DNA of 16,393 nucleotides from JAWPNA01 sp045402695 (GTDB lineage Bacteria; Acidobacteriota; Polarisedimenticolia; JACPZX01; DASXTC01). The stretch is from contig JAWPNA010000022.1 in NCBI GenBank assembly GCA_045402695.1, positions 1-16,393 on the forward strand, written 5' to 3'. A model generated the notes under the pieces. The model saw nothing but the letters and a program-made list of their open reading frames with translations. It was not told the DNA's origin and searched no databases. Each line of letters starts with the position of its first letter. Within the stretch, counting starts at the first letter, position 1. Shown in pieces: positions 1 through 7,043 of the stretch. The translations under genes were made by a program, and so were the position numbers.

Positions 1-184
1 GCTGGCGCTGGTGACGGATGGACGCTTGGCGCTGCGCGGCGTCGTGGCGGCCACCGACGGCCGGCGGCTCGTGCGGGTGAGCGGTGAAAGCGCGATCGGA
101 AGGGCCGTCCAGCTCGGAGAGAGTCTGGCCCTGCAGGCCATCGAGCAGGGCGCCGATGCGATCCTGTCCGCGACGGAGCCATGA
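1..184 (+). CDS. hemC: Porphobilinogen deaminase (hydroxymethylbilane synthase), C-terminal end only
   Basis: The reading frame enters from the left edge (first full codon at base 2) and ends at TGA 182-184, giving about 60 residues. The peptide starts LALVTDGRLALRGVVAATDG, contains VRVSGESAIGRAVQLGESLA and ends with a segment rich in Ala/Gly and Ile/Leu (GADAIL). This is the pattern of the small C-terminal domain of HemC: a strand with L-x-G-x-V-A-x-x-D-G, then a helix with LG-x-x-LA and a final GA-x-x-IL. The enzyme joins four porphobilinogen molecules to hydroxymethylbilane in the cytoplasm. The cofactor-binding cysteine lies outside this fragment and cannot be checked. The stop overlaps the start of hemD (ATGA), and HemD uses the HemC product, which supports the call. 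Confidence 0.88.
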   Translation, partial: LALVTDGRLALRGVVAATDGRRLVRVSGESAIGRAVQLGESLALQAIEQGADAILSATEP

Positions 185-1005
185 GCACGGAGGCGGAGCA
201 GAACGGGCCGCGGTCCCCGGCAGCCGAAGCTACAGGCCTCGAGCTGAAGGGCCGCACGATCCTTGTCACGCGATCCACCCAGCAGGCGGGTGACCTGGCC
301 GATTTGCTGAAGCGCCGCGGCGCCCGCGTCATCGAGGCCCCCGTGATCGCCTTCGAGGACCCGCGGGACTGGAGCGCCGCGGATGACGCGCTGGGACGCC
401 CTTCCGCGTACGACTGGATCATCTTCACGAGCGCCAACGCCGTGGAAAGGACGCTGGCGCGGATGCTGTTTCTCGGCCGCGATGTCCGCGCGCTGGAGAA
501 AGCGGCGCTCGTGGCGATCGGCCCGGCCACGGCCCGCGGGCTGGAAGAGCGCGGCCTGAAGCCGGCCTTGCTGCCCGCTTCCTCCCGGGCTGAAGGGCTG
601 CTCGATTTGATGGGATCGCGGACTCTGCGCGGCAAGCGCGTGCTGATCCCGCGCGCGGAGGTGGCACGCGAAATCCTTCCCGAGCAGCTCCGCGAGAGGG
701 GCGCCGTCGTGGACGTCGTGATCGTCTATCGCACGGTGCCGCTGCCGGTGGCGCAGCCGATCCGCGATCTGCTCGCCGAGCATCGGGTGGACGCGGTGAC
801 GTTCACCAGCTCGAGCACGGTGGACAACCTGATCGCGGGGATCGGAGGTCCGGATCTGTTGCGCGGCCCCGTGCTCGCAGCCATCGGCCCCGTCACCGCC
901 GAGACGGTGTCGGGGCACGGCCTGACCCCGGCGATCATCGCCCCCCGCGCGTCGGTGGAAGCTCTTGTCGAGTCAATCAGCGCGTATTTCGCGAGCCGGG
1001 ACTGA
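181..1005 (+). CDS. hemD: Uroporphyrinogen-III synthase
   Basis: A 274-residue cytoplasmic enzyme that inverts ring D and cyclises hydroxymethylbilane to uroporphyrinogen III, the branch point to haem, sirohaem and cobalamin. After a nonconserved tail of about 22 residues the N-terminal half begins GRTILVTRS, followed by the family pattern of GA-x-V-x-x-x-P (GARVIEAP) and DWIIFTSANAVE. The second half has GKRVLIPRAE, then DAVTFTSSSTVDNL and AAIGPVTAETV, the paired S-x-N/S-x-V signatures of the two-domain HemD fold. Length is normal (usually 240-270) allowing for the tail. The ATG at 181 overlaps the hemC stop, so translation is probably coupled; a separate ribosome site is weak. The last 29 bases overlap the end of the convergent peptidase E gene. 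The fold is sequence-divergent between species but this call is secure. Confidence 0.93.
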   Translation: MSTEAEQNGPRSPAAEATGLELKGRTILVTRSTQQAGDLADLLKRRGARVIEAPVIAFEDPRDWSAADDALGRPSAYDWIIFTSANAVERTLARMLFLGRDVRALEKAALVAIGPATARGLEERGLKPALLPASSRAEGLLDLMGSRTLRGKRVLIPRAEVAREILPEQLRERGAVVDVVIVYRTVPLPVAQPIRDLLAEHRVDAVTFTSSSTVDNLIAGIGGPDLLRGPVLAAIGPVTAETVSGHGLTPAIIAPRASVEALVESISAYFASRD

Positions 1006-1717
1006 TCGCCAGGTGATCCAGGCGTGACCCCGGAGCCAGCTCGACAGGATCGGCCCCACGCCTGAAGACCCGGGCGCCCGAAGTCCCTGTCAGCTCGACG
1101 CGCGGGGCCACATCTCCTTCCACCCGCAGCATCGCCCCCTCGCGCAGCCCCACGACGGGCGTGTCGTTCTCCTCGTTCTCCTCAAGGAACTCCACGATCC
1201 GCTGCTCGCGCGTCTCGCCCATATGAACCGATCCGGGGTCGGGATCCAGGTAATGGCAGTTGATCTGGAACGGCACGAGTCCCAGCGCGTCGAAGGAGGG
1301 AGGCTGCACGATCGGCATGTCGTTTGTGGTCTTCAGGGTCGGCGACGCCACGACCGTGCCCGCGCTGGCCCCCATGTACGGCATGCCCGCCAGCGCGCGC
1401 TCGCGGATCGCGCCGACGACACCGCAACGGTGAAGGCGATCGAGCAGCCTGAAGGTGTTGCCGCCGCCGATGAAGATCCCTTCAGCGCCAAGCACGGCCC
1501 AGCGCGCGCCCGGCCCCTCCTCCAGGCGGTCCACCTCGATCCCGAGCTTCGAGAATCGCTCGCGCGCCCTGGTCGCGTACCGGATCTGATCGTGCAGCGC
1601 GAAGGGGACGAACAGGATCCGGCTCACGCCGCGGAAGTGTTGGGCGATTTCCTCAACCGCGTGATCGAGATAGCCCGAGCCATGGTTGCTGGAATTGCTC
1701 AAGAGCAGAAGCTTCAT
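977..1717 (-). CDS. pepE: Peptidase E (alpha-aspartyl dipeptidase), family S51
   Basis: A 246-residue cytoplasmic serine dipeptidase that hydrolyses dipeptides with N-terminal aspartate. The N-terminus MKLLLLSNSS matches the enterobacterial enzyme closely. IGGGNTFRLL (about 83-92) forms the conserved glycine loop. The nucleophile is Ser118 in MGASAG; TTNDMPIV supplies Asp133 and QINCHYLDP supplies His155, so the Ser-Asp-His set is intact. GETREQRI follows as in other PepE proteins. I chose the ATG at 1717 because GGAGGT (1730-1725) sits 7 bases before it; the in-frame GTG at 1726 would lie on that ribosome site. The gene is divergent from the muiA-like gene and convergent with hemD, overlapping it by 29 bases, so it is probably transcribed alone. 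Confidence 0.95.
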   Translation of the reverse strand: MKLLLLSNSSNHGSGYLDHAVEEIAQHFRGVSRILFVPFALHDQIRYATRARERFSKLGIEVDRLEEGPGARWAVLGAEGIFIGGGNTFRLLDRLHRCGVVGAIRERALAGMPYMGASAGTVVASPTLKTTNDMPIVQPPSFDALGLVPFQINCHYLDPDPGSVHMGETREQRIVEFLEENEENDTPVVGLREGAMLRVEGDVAPRVELTGTSGARVFRRGADPVELAPGSRLDHLAISPGSRNTR

Positions 1718-1750
1718 GCTCCGCACCTCCGGGCCACCCTGTCAACCAGA

Positions 1751-1760
1751 AGTATATGAT
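1751..1760. promoter_or_regulatory. Candidate divergent promoter -10 elements between pepE and muiA-like gene
   Basis: In the 110-base divergent gap, AGTATATGAT reads as TATACT on the minus strand (1756-1751, for pepE) and TATGAT on the plus strand (1755-1760, for the muiA-like gene). Each matches TATAAT at five of six bases. No good -35 hexamer lies at the right distance on either strand, so this rests on the -10 match and the A+T-rich patch in a G+C-rich region. Confidence 0.3.
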
Positions 1761-1827
1761 GATGCGCGCGCGGAGTGCGGGAACCGTACGGGGCGCCTGG
1801 TGTCTCATGCTGCATGGAGGTGTGTCC

Positions 1828-3513
1828 ATGGCCAGGATCGGGATGACGGAACGTATCGGTGCCGTTTGTCTGGTGGTTCTCTGTCTGATTGTCCTCACGA
1901 GCACTCCGGCCCGGGCGGCGGCGCTGCCCGCATCGGGAGCCCGCATCGTGGAGGTCACGGTCTTCCCGGACCGGGCCGAGGTGGTGCGGGAGGTCAAAGT
2001 CGAGATTCCCGCGGGAGCCTCGACCGTCCGGTTCGCCGGACTACCCTGGCAGGTGGAGCCCGACTCGCTGCAGGTCTCGGCGCGCGGGGTGGTGGCGAGC
2101 CTGGGGGCCGTCGAGATGTCGGAGCAGGCCGGAGAACCGGTGGAGACTCCGGAGTTGACGGCGGCGCGCGAGGAGGTGCGGCGGCTGGAGGTCGCGATGA
2201 ACGGCCTCGCCTTGGAAGTAACGACCGCGAAGGATCTGCGCGAGTTCATCGCGTCCCTGAAAGCCTCGGCGGCCCAGCGAGAATCGGAGCAGATGGGCGA
2301 AGGAAGGGCTGACCCGGCCTCGCTGCAGGCCATGTACGCGTTGATCAGAACCAGCCTCCAGGATCTGGCCAAGGAAGAGCTGGCGCGCGACGATCGGCAG
2401 CGTGAGCTCCAGAAGGAACTCGACGTGGCGAGGGCCCGTCTTGCGTCGGCGCGCCCGGCCGGGGCGATCCGCACGCGCCTGGCCACCGTCGAGGTCGAGG
2501 CGCAGCGCGCCGGCTCGCTCACGGTGAGGCTGGCCTATCTGGCGCCGGGCGCCTCCTGGAGGCCCGCCTACCGCGCGTCGCTGGATGCCGCCACCGGCCA
2601 GATCAGCCTCGACAGCGAGGCGGTGGTGCGCCAGAGCACGGGGGAGGACTGGATCGGCGTGGAGTTGAAGCTGTCAACGGCGGCGCCCGCGCGCGGCGTG
2701 ACGCCGCCGGTGCTGGCGTCGCTGCTGCTGAGGCCCGCAGATGTGATGGCGATGCAATACAAGGTTCAGGGTGGATTCGCCCAGGTTGTCTCGAAGTCGT
2801 CCGATGTCAGGGATTCCGCGGGAGATGCCGCGATGGAGGAGAAGGAGGAGGCTCCCGCAACACGCCTGGAATCCGACGTCATCCACTCCTCCTACAACGT
2901 CGCCTTCACGGTGCCCGGCCGCTCCGACGTGCCGGCCGACGGGAGGGACCACCGCGCGGGCCTCAGGCAGGAATCTCTGGCCGGCCAGGTCGAGTACCGG
3001 ACGGTCCCGGGCCTCAATGCCGCCGCCTATCTCGTGGCGAAGGCGTCCGCCCCGAAGGACTACCCGTTGATCTCGGGACCCGTGCGTGTTTTCGCCGGCG
3101 GTGCCTATCTGGGGTCGTTCGGCCTGAACGAGACGGCCCCGGGCCAGGAGTTCACATTGCCGTTCGGCGTGGACAACCGCATCCGGGTGGAGCGAACGCC
3201 GCTTCCTCAAGCCAGGAGCCAGGAGGGGATCACCGGCAGAGATCGGCGCATCGCCTGCGCCTTCAGGACCACGGTCGAGAACCTGCGCGATCAGAACGTG
3301 ACGCTCGTCATCGAGGATCGTGTTCCCGTCTCGGAGGACGAGCGGATCGTGGTGGAGCGCGGCAAGGAGACCACCGCGGGGGCCGAGGAGGTCAAGGATT
3401 GGCCTGGCGTGATCGAGTGGAAGCTGACGCTGGAGCCGAGGCAGAAGCGCGACATCGTCCTGGCCTACAGCGTGCGGTTCCCGAAAGAGATGATCGTCCC
3501 TGGAATTGAGTGA
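1828..3513 (+). CDS. Exported MuiA-family (mucoidy inhibitor A) protein, DUF4140/DUF4139
   Basis: A 561-residue exported protein of unknown biochemical function. A signal peptide is clear: hydrophobic run about 11-24, with probable cleavage after ARA near residue 30. Residues about 38-105 (VTVFPDRAEVVREVKVEIPA, then GLPWQVEPDSLQV) match the N-terminal DUF4140 domain. Residues about 110-210 are charged and helical, likely coiled coil. From about 230 to the end is the DUF4139 beta-rich domain, with the hallmark ASWRPAYRA (242-250) and GEDWIGVELKLSTAAP (272-287). The ATG at 1828 is chosen because GGAGGT (1816-1821) lies 6 bases upstream and because it starts the signal peptide; an upstream in-frame ATG at 1756 would bury that signal. 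The family name comes from a reported effect on mucoidy, which says little about the role here. A lipoprotein gene follows 22 bases later. Confidence 0.88.
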   Translation: MARIGMTERIGAVCLVVLCLIVLTSTPARAAALPASGARIVEVTVFPDRAEVVREVKVEIPAGASTVRFAGLPWQVEPDSLQVSARGVVASLGAVEMSEQAGEPVETPELTAAREEVRRLEVAMNGLALEVTTAKDLREFIASLKASAAQRESEQMGEGRADPASLQAMYALIRTSLQDLAKEELARDDRQRELQKELDVARARLASARPAGAIRTRLATVEVEAQRAGSLTVRLAYLAPGASWRPAYRASLDAATGQISLDSEAVVRQSTGEDWIGVELKLSTAAPARGVTPPVLASLLLRPADVMAMQYKVQGGFAQVVSKSSDVRDSAGDAAMEEKEEAPATRLESDVIHSSYNVAFTVPGRSDVPADGRDHRAGLRQESLAGQVEYRTVPGLNAAAYLVAKASAPKDYPLISGPVRVFAGGAYLGSFGLNETAPGQEFTLPFGVDNRIRVERTPLPQARSQEGITGRDRRIACAFRTTVENLRDQNVTLVIEDRVPVSEDERIVVERGKETTAGAEEVKDWPGVIEWKLTLEPRQKRDIVLAYSVRFPKEMIVPGIE

Positions 3514-3535
3514 CCATCTGTTCGGAAGTCAAGGC

Positions 3536-4642
3536 ATGTCGTTGACGAAAAGATGCCGGAGCACCCTGTACTGGGCTCCTCTGTGCGCTCTCGTGCTGAC
3601 CGGCTGCTTCACGCCACCGGTGCACGACTCCGTGCTCCTCGTGATCGAGGGGGACGGTTCTGTGCGGCTGAGGGTCGAGACGGTCTTCACGCGGCAGAAG
3701 GATCAGGGCTGGAAAGAGCGCGATCAGATCCAACGCGTGGTGGACGCCTATCTCCTCGGCCGCGACCCCTGGCTGCGCGGCCTCGAGCGGATTCAGGCGC
3801 GCGAAGTGACGCACGAGCTGCGCGGCGGTCAGAGCAGCCCCGAGAAGATCGAGCGCGACGCGATGCTGCCCTCGGTGACCTCGCTCGAAGAGGTGATGCC
3901 CGACGCGATCGCGAATTTCGCTCTTATCGTGGACGATGAGGATGACCTCGCTACCTTGAGGATCATCCACATCGATCTTCCGGAGTCGATGCGCGATGGA
4001 TGGCGCCGTCTGGAAAGAGAATCCCGACCCTTGAGCACACTGTTATTCGATCTCGCCGGGCGGCAGTGTGATCTGTACGACTATCTGGCAGAGGCTCCGA
4101 AACGTCGCCGGGATGTCGCCACGGCGTTGAGCGATCCGGATCACTTCGAGGGAATGCTGACGCCGGACGAGACGCTGCTATTGGAGATGCTCCGTCGGAT
4201 GGAGGGCCGCTTCGAGGCCTACTGGGACGACCCGACCTGGGGAACGCAGGGGCCTCAGATGGCCGGGATGAGATTCTCGGCCTTCGATCACGATTTCTGC
4301 GTGCGGATCCCCTCCGAGGCGATAGAGGCAGTTGGGTTCATCGCGGCGAGTCCCGAGAGAGACGATGGAGGAGACCACGAGGCCACAGGAAATGAGAATC
4401 TCTACTGCGCCGAGTCGTACGACATCGAGGGACTGCTCAAGCGCATGCAATCCGGCATGGACCCCCCGATGAGGATGATCGAGTTCCCGGAGGGGTTGCA
4501 GCGAATCGAGGAGGCGCCGTTCACCTGCGAACGGCCGGGCGGGCCGGAAGAAGTCGAGGCGAAGCTCTGGGCCCTGATGCTCCCGCGCCCCCGCTACTTC
4601 CTTTCGTGGAAGGCGGCCACCGTCAGCCGAGCTGCTTTCTGA
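3536..4642 (+). CDS. Lipoprotein of unknown function, paired with MuiA-family gene
   Basis: A 368-residue protein that I do not recognise. The start at ATG 3536 gives a lipoprotein signal: a basic N-terminus, a hydrophobic stretch and the lipobox LTGC with Cys24. The residues after the cysteine are FTPP, not Asp at +2, so an outer-membrane destination is plausible by the enterobacterial rule. GGAAG (3524-3528) lies 7 bases upstream. An alternative TTG at 3506 overlaps the preceding stop and would add 10 residues ahead of the signal. The mature part opens with a strand-like segment (SVLLVIEGDGSVRLRVETVF) and continues as mixed helix and strand with many acidic residues. There are five cysteines after the lipid-bearing one (near CDLY, DFCVRI, LYCAES, TCERP), which could form disulphides. 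The close spacing suggests it works with the DUF4139 protein at the cell envelope; that is inference. The last 20 bases overlap the next, convergent gene. Confidence 0.75.
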   Translation: MSLTKRCRSTLYWAPLCALVLTGCFTPPVHDSVLLVIEGDGSVRLRVETVFTRQKDQGWKERDQIQRVVDAYLLGRDPWLRGLERIQAREVTHELRGGQSSPEKIERDAMLPSVTSLEEVMPDAIANFALIVDDEDDLATLRIIHIDLPESMRDGWRRLERESRPLSTLLFDLAGRQCDLYDYLAEAPKRRRDVATALSDPDHFEGMLTPDETLLLEMLRRMEGRFEAYWDDPTWGTQGPQMAGMRFSAFDHDFCVRIPSEAIEAVGFIAASPERDDGGDHEATGNENLYCAESYDIEGLLKRMQSGMDPPMRMIEFPEGLQRIEEAPFTCERPGGPEEVEAKLWALMLPRPRYFLSWKAATVSRAAF

Positions 4643-6467
4643 CGATCTCCTCCGGAGTGGTGCGGCCGGCTTCCAGGGCGGCCAGCGCCTCCTTCAGCAG
4701 GGAGGTCACGCCGGCGGCCCGGCACGCGGCGGAGACGTCCTCGGTTGATCCACCTGCGACGGCGGCGGCGATAGCCGGCGAGATGGCCAGCGTCTGGGTC
4801 AACGGGGTGCGCCCCCGCAGGCCCGGCGTGGGAGCGCAGTCGTCGCACCCTGCTCCCCGCAGCACCTTCAGGCGGCGCGCCTCGGCTTGAGAGAGCCCCA
4901 GCGCGGAGGCATACGCCTCGGCGGTCGAAGCCTCGGTCCTGCACGTCTGGCATGGCCTTCGCAGCAGCCGCTGGTGCAACACCAGCGTCGGCCGGACCCA
5001 GAGCGCATCGGGCGGATAGCCGTCCGCCGCCAGCCTGCTCAGCGCGTCGGGCAGCGTGAGCGCCTCGACCTTGCACACCACGAGCATCCGCCCGGCCAGT
5101 TCCGCCGCGGCCCCCTTCCACGACATCCTCTCGGAGGAGGTGATGGCCAGCACCCGCGGCTTGCCCGCCACCGCGCGCGCGAGCGCCTCGGTCATGCTGC
5201 CGCGGATCTCTGGGAAGAATTCCTCCTGGATGACGTCGCTGAAACGCACGGCCCGAGGAGATTCCAGGAGCGCCAGTCGGCGCCCTTGGCCAAGCACCTC
5301 GCTGGCGAGTGCGTGGATGGTGCTGGTGGCCCCGGACAGAGGAGGCGCCGAGACGATAATCAGGCCGGCGTCGTTTTCAAGCGCGCGCCGCAGCCGTTCC
5401 ACTACGCCGGCGGGAAAACCGAGGTCGTCCAGGCGGGGCGGAAATGTCATCGGATCCAGCAGCTTGACGGAGAGCTCCTCTCCTTCGCGCCCGGGCCTCG
5501 TCCTCACGATGATCGCGCGCTCCACTCCGTCGATCTCCACGATCGCGCGCCCCGCGCGCGGCACGGTGCGCGACTCACCCTCGATTCGCGCCATCGTCTT
5601 GAGGGACTGCATGGCGTCTTTGGCTTCCGACGCGGCGCGCGTCTTGTCGAGGTAGAGCGTCCCGTCGATCCGGTAGAACACCTTCAGGACGCCGCCGTGG
5701 TTCTGCACCTGCACGTGAGAGGCGCGGCGCGAAACGGCGCGTGCAAGGATCTTGAGCGACGCTGCCTCCTGAGGCGCCGCCACGTCCGCCGCGCGCGCCG
5801 GCGCGTCATGAGTCGCGGAGCCCTGCGGGAAGATCGTCCGGATCGCCGCCACGATCGCCTCGGCGGGAGCCACGCCGGGGATGATCTGGTATCCGACGGT
5901 CTGCATGACCCGATCGATCGACTGGGTGTTGGACGGATCGGCCATCACGAGCGTCATGATGTGGCGATCGCGGAACGCCTCGGCTTCCAGCGGCAGGATC
6001 TTCTCGCGGATGCAGTCATCCACTCCCAGCCGCTTCAGCATCATCGCGTCGATGCGCGCCCGCGACATGTCGACCGCCACCGCCGTGTGCTGCGACTGAA
6101 GAAACTTCTCCAGGCGATCGAGCGGCAGGGCGCCGCTCTCCACCAGGATTTCGCCCAGCCGCTGGCCGCCGGCCTTCTGTCGCTTGAGGGCCTCCAGAAG
6201 CTGGGATGTCGTGATCAGTCCCGAGCGCACGAGCATCTCGCCGATCAACATCCGGGATCGCGAGAGGGTCTCGACCTCCTCGTTGAGGGTCTCCGGGGCG
6301 CCGTGCCAGAACGCCTCCTTGAACTGCTGACCGGCCGCGCAGAAGCAACCCATGCAGAACGGGCAGACCTTGGTCGGATGCTGCGGATTGCATGAGCACC
6401 AGATCGCCTCCAGCGCGTCGTAGTCACTGAGGCAGTTGAAGCACTGGACCAGATAGGCGTCGGACAT
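4623..6467 (-). CDS. GspE/PilB-like protein with N-terminal zinc-ribbon region and inactivated ATPase domain
   Basis: A 614-residue, probably cytoplasmic protein. Residues 9-43 hold eight cysteines (C9, C12, C24, C26, C35, C38, C41, C43), probably two zinc sites. Residues about 73-215 match the MshEN / type II secretion E N-terminal domain (IGEMLVRSGLIT, LGEILVESGALP). Residues about 235-614 follow the whole secretion-ATPase core: ASHVQVQN with YRIDGTLY, then KLLDP, and near the end HQRLLRRPCQTC and GCDDCAPTPGLRGR, which keep the family's CxxC pair. The catalytic motifs are gone. The Walker A position reads APPLSGATST, with Ala380 for lysine. The Walker B and GEIRD region reads PRVLAITSSERM. 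The His-box GH-x-x-x-STLHTN is replaced by GRMLVVCKVEAL. It is therefore probably a regulatory or scaffold pseudo-ATPase. ATG 6467 is preferred because a promoter -10 lies over the alternative ATG 6497; TTG 6524 is also in frame. Confidence 0.82.
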   Translation of the reverse strand: MSDAYLVQCFNCLSDYDALEAIWCSCNPQHPTKVCPFCMGCFCAAGQQFKEAFWHGAPETLNEEVETLSRSRMLIGEMLVRSGLITTSQLLEALKRQKAGGQRLGEILVESGALPLDRLEKFLQSQHTAVAVDMSRARIDAMMLKRLGVDDCIREKILPLEAEAFRDRHIMTLVMADPSNTQSIDRVMQTVGYQIIPGVAPAEAIVAAIRTIFPQGSATHDAPARAADVAAPQEAASLKILARAVSRRASHVQVQNHGGVLKVFYRIDGTLYLDKTRAASEAKDAMQSLKTMARIEGESRTVPRAGRAIVEIDGVERAIIVRTRPGREGEELSVKLLDPMTFPPRLDDLGFPAGVVERLRRALENDAGLIIVSAPPLSGATSTIHALASEVLGQGRRLALLESPRAVRFSDVIQEEFFPEIRGSMTEALARAVAGKPRVLAITSSERMSWKGAAAELAGRMLVVCKVEALTLPDALSRLAADGYPPDALWVRPTLVLHQRLLRRPCQTCRTEASTAEAYASALGLSQAEARRLKVLRGAGCDDCAPTPGLRGRTPLTQTLAISPAIAAAVAGGSTEDVSAACRAAGVTSLLKEALAALEAGRTTPEEIVRKQLG

Positions 6468-6495
6468 CGAGAGGCAACCCTCGCTCGGGTCGGTC

Positions 6496-6524
6496 ATTAT
6501 AAGTTCCGGGCGCAGAGGGGGCAA
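6496..6524 (-). promoter_or_regulatory. Sigma70-type promoter for the GspE-like gene
   Basis: On the minus strand TTGCCC (6524-6519) and a perfect TATAAT (6501-6496) are separated by 17 bases. Transcription would begin near 6489, about 22 bases before ATG 6467, with a GAGGG (6482-6478) ribosome site in between. This placement argues against the upstream in-frame starts at 6497 and 6524. Confidence 0.55.
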
Positions 6525-6565
6525 ACGGAGACGGCGCGGCGGGCGGCGGAGGATTCCGGGAGGAG

Positions 6566-6593
6566 CGGGGCGGAGCGCCGGCGCTCCGCCCCG
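6566..6593 (-). terminator. 28-base perfect palindrome, possible factor-independent terminator without a U tract
   Basis: Bases 6566-6579 (CGGGGCGGAGCGCC) are followed immediately by their exact reverse complement, 6580-6593. RNA from either strand would form a very stable G+C hairpin. It lies 28 bases after the stop of the small exported protein gene at 6621 and about 40 bases before the next promoter, which fits a terminator between the two minus-strand genes. No run of T follows on the minus strand, and only a short TTT on the plus strand, so termination is inferred from position and stability. Confidence 0.4.
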
Positions 6594-6620
6594 GTGCGTT
6601 TCATGCGGGGCCGGAAGACT

Positions 6621-6959
6621 TCAGTGCTGCTTCTTGTCGGCCTTCTCGATTTCGTCCTTGCCGGCGTAAATGTGCGTGGCCCACGCCTTGCCGTCCTTGT
6701 CGTTCTTGTACTTCACCTTGACGATTTCCCCGACCTTCGGAGTCCCGTGCACCTTCGTGTCGGCGTTCCAGGCAAGCTCGATCTCCTTGCCGCCCTCTTC
6801 CTTCACCTTGAGGGCCTTGGCCGACTCATCCCAGGCCGAGATCGTGCCCGACGTCCAGTGGGGCTCGGGTTTCGCCATCTCCTTCGTCTGCGTCGAGGCC
6901 GCCAGGGACACGCCCAGCGCCACAGCCGTCAGCATGGTCAGCGTTAAAAACCTCCTCAT
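6621..6959 (-). CDS. Small exported protein, possible DUF5666-like beta fold
   Basis: A 112-residue protein with a clear signal peptide (MRRFLTLTMLTAVALGVSLA; cleavage probably near residue 20-22). The mature part of about 90 residues is lysine- and glutamate-rich and reads as a compact set of strands: SGTISAWDESAKALKVKEE, then IELAWNADTKVHG, then PKVGEIVKVKYK and AWATHIYAG. The order of a G-x-I/V strand, a T-K-V-x-G turn, and VGEIVKVKY resembles small OB- or SH3-like periplasmic domains such as DUF5666. This is a resemblance in pattern, not a firm family assignment. The ATG at 6959 is supported by GGAGG (6972-6968) 8 bases upstream and by the signal peptide; an in-frame start 10 codons earlier would disrupt it. 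The gene follows the large barrel gene on the same strand, 84 bases downstream, with a hairpin and a possible promoter in the gap. Confidence 0.75.
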   Translation of the reverse strand: MRRFLTLTMLTAVALGVSLAASTQTKEMAKPEPHWTSGTISAWDESAKALKVKEEGGKEIELAWNADTKVHGTPKVGEIVKVKYKNDKDGKAWATHIYAGKDEIEKADKKQH

Positions 6960-6980
6960 CTCCTGTTCCTCCTCGCTAAT

Positions 6981-7006
6981 GTGCCGCACGTTCGTCGTGA
7001 CGGCAC
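6981..7006 (-). other. Leader hairpin upstream of the small exported protein gene
   Basis: GTGCCGCACG (6981-6990) pairs with CGTG (6996-6999) and CGGCAC (7001-7006) around a TTCGT loop, giving ten base pairs with one bulged A at 7000. On the minus strand it lies between the stop of the barrel gene (7044) and the ribosome site at 6972-6968. It could be a 5' leader hairpin of the small gene or a weak terminator after the large gene; no T run follows. Confidence 0.45.
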
Positions 7007-7013
7007 GGTTTCC

Positions 7014-7022
7014 ACTGTAGCA
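7014..7022 (-). promoter_or_regulatory. Possible extended -10 promoter for the small exported protein gene
   Basis: The minus strand reads TGC TACAGT (7022-7014), an extended -10 arrangement (TGn then a 4/6 match to TATAAT). A start near 7007 would place the hairpin 6981-7006 at the very 5' end of the transcript. No -35 is visible, so this is tentative. Confidence 0.25.
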
Positions 7023-7043
7023 CAGGCTTCCCGCGCTGGCCGA

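Noticed and set aside
1740..1745. Perfect TTGACA -35 on the minus strand upstream of pepE
   Set aside because: At 16-18 bases downstream there is no -10-like hexamer, and the start would fall inside pepE.
1653..2522. 289-codon open frame on the minus strand
   Set aside because: Opposite the signal peptide and DUF4140 part of the muiA-like gene; Ser, Arg and Thr rich with no recognisable motif.
4887..6395. 502-codon open frame on the plus strand
   Set aside because: It lies opposite the GspE-like gene, is rich in Arg, His, Gly and Pro, and shows no family motif: a high-G+C antisense shadow.
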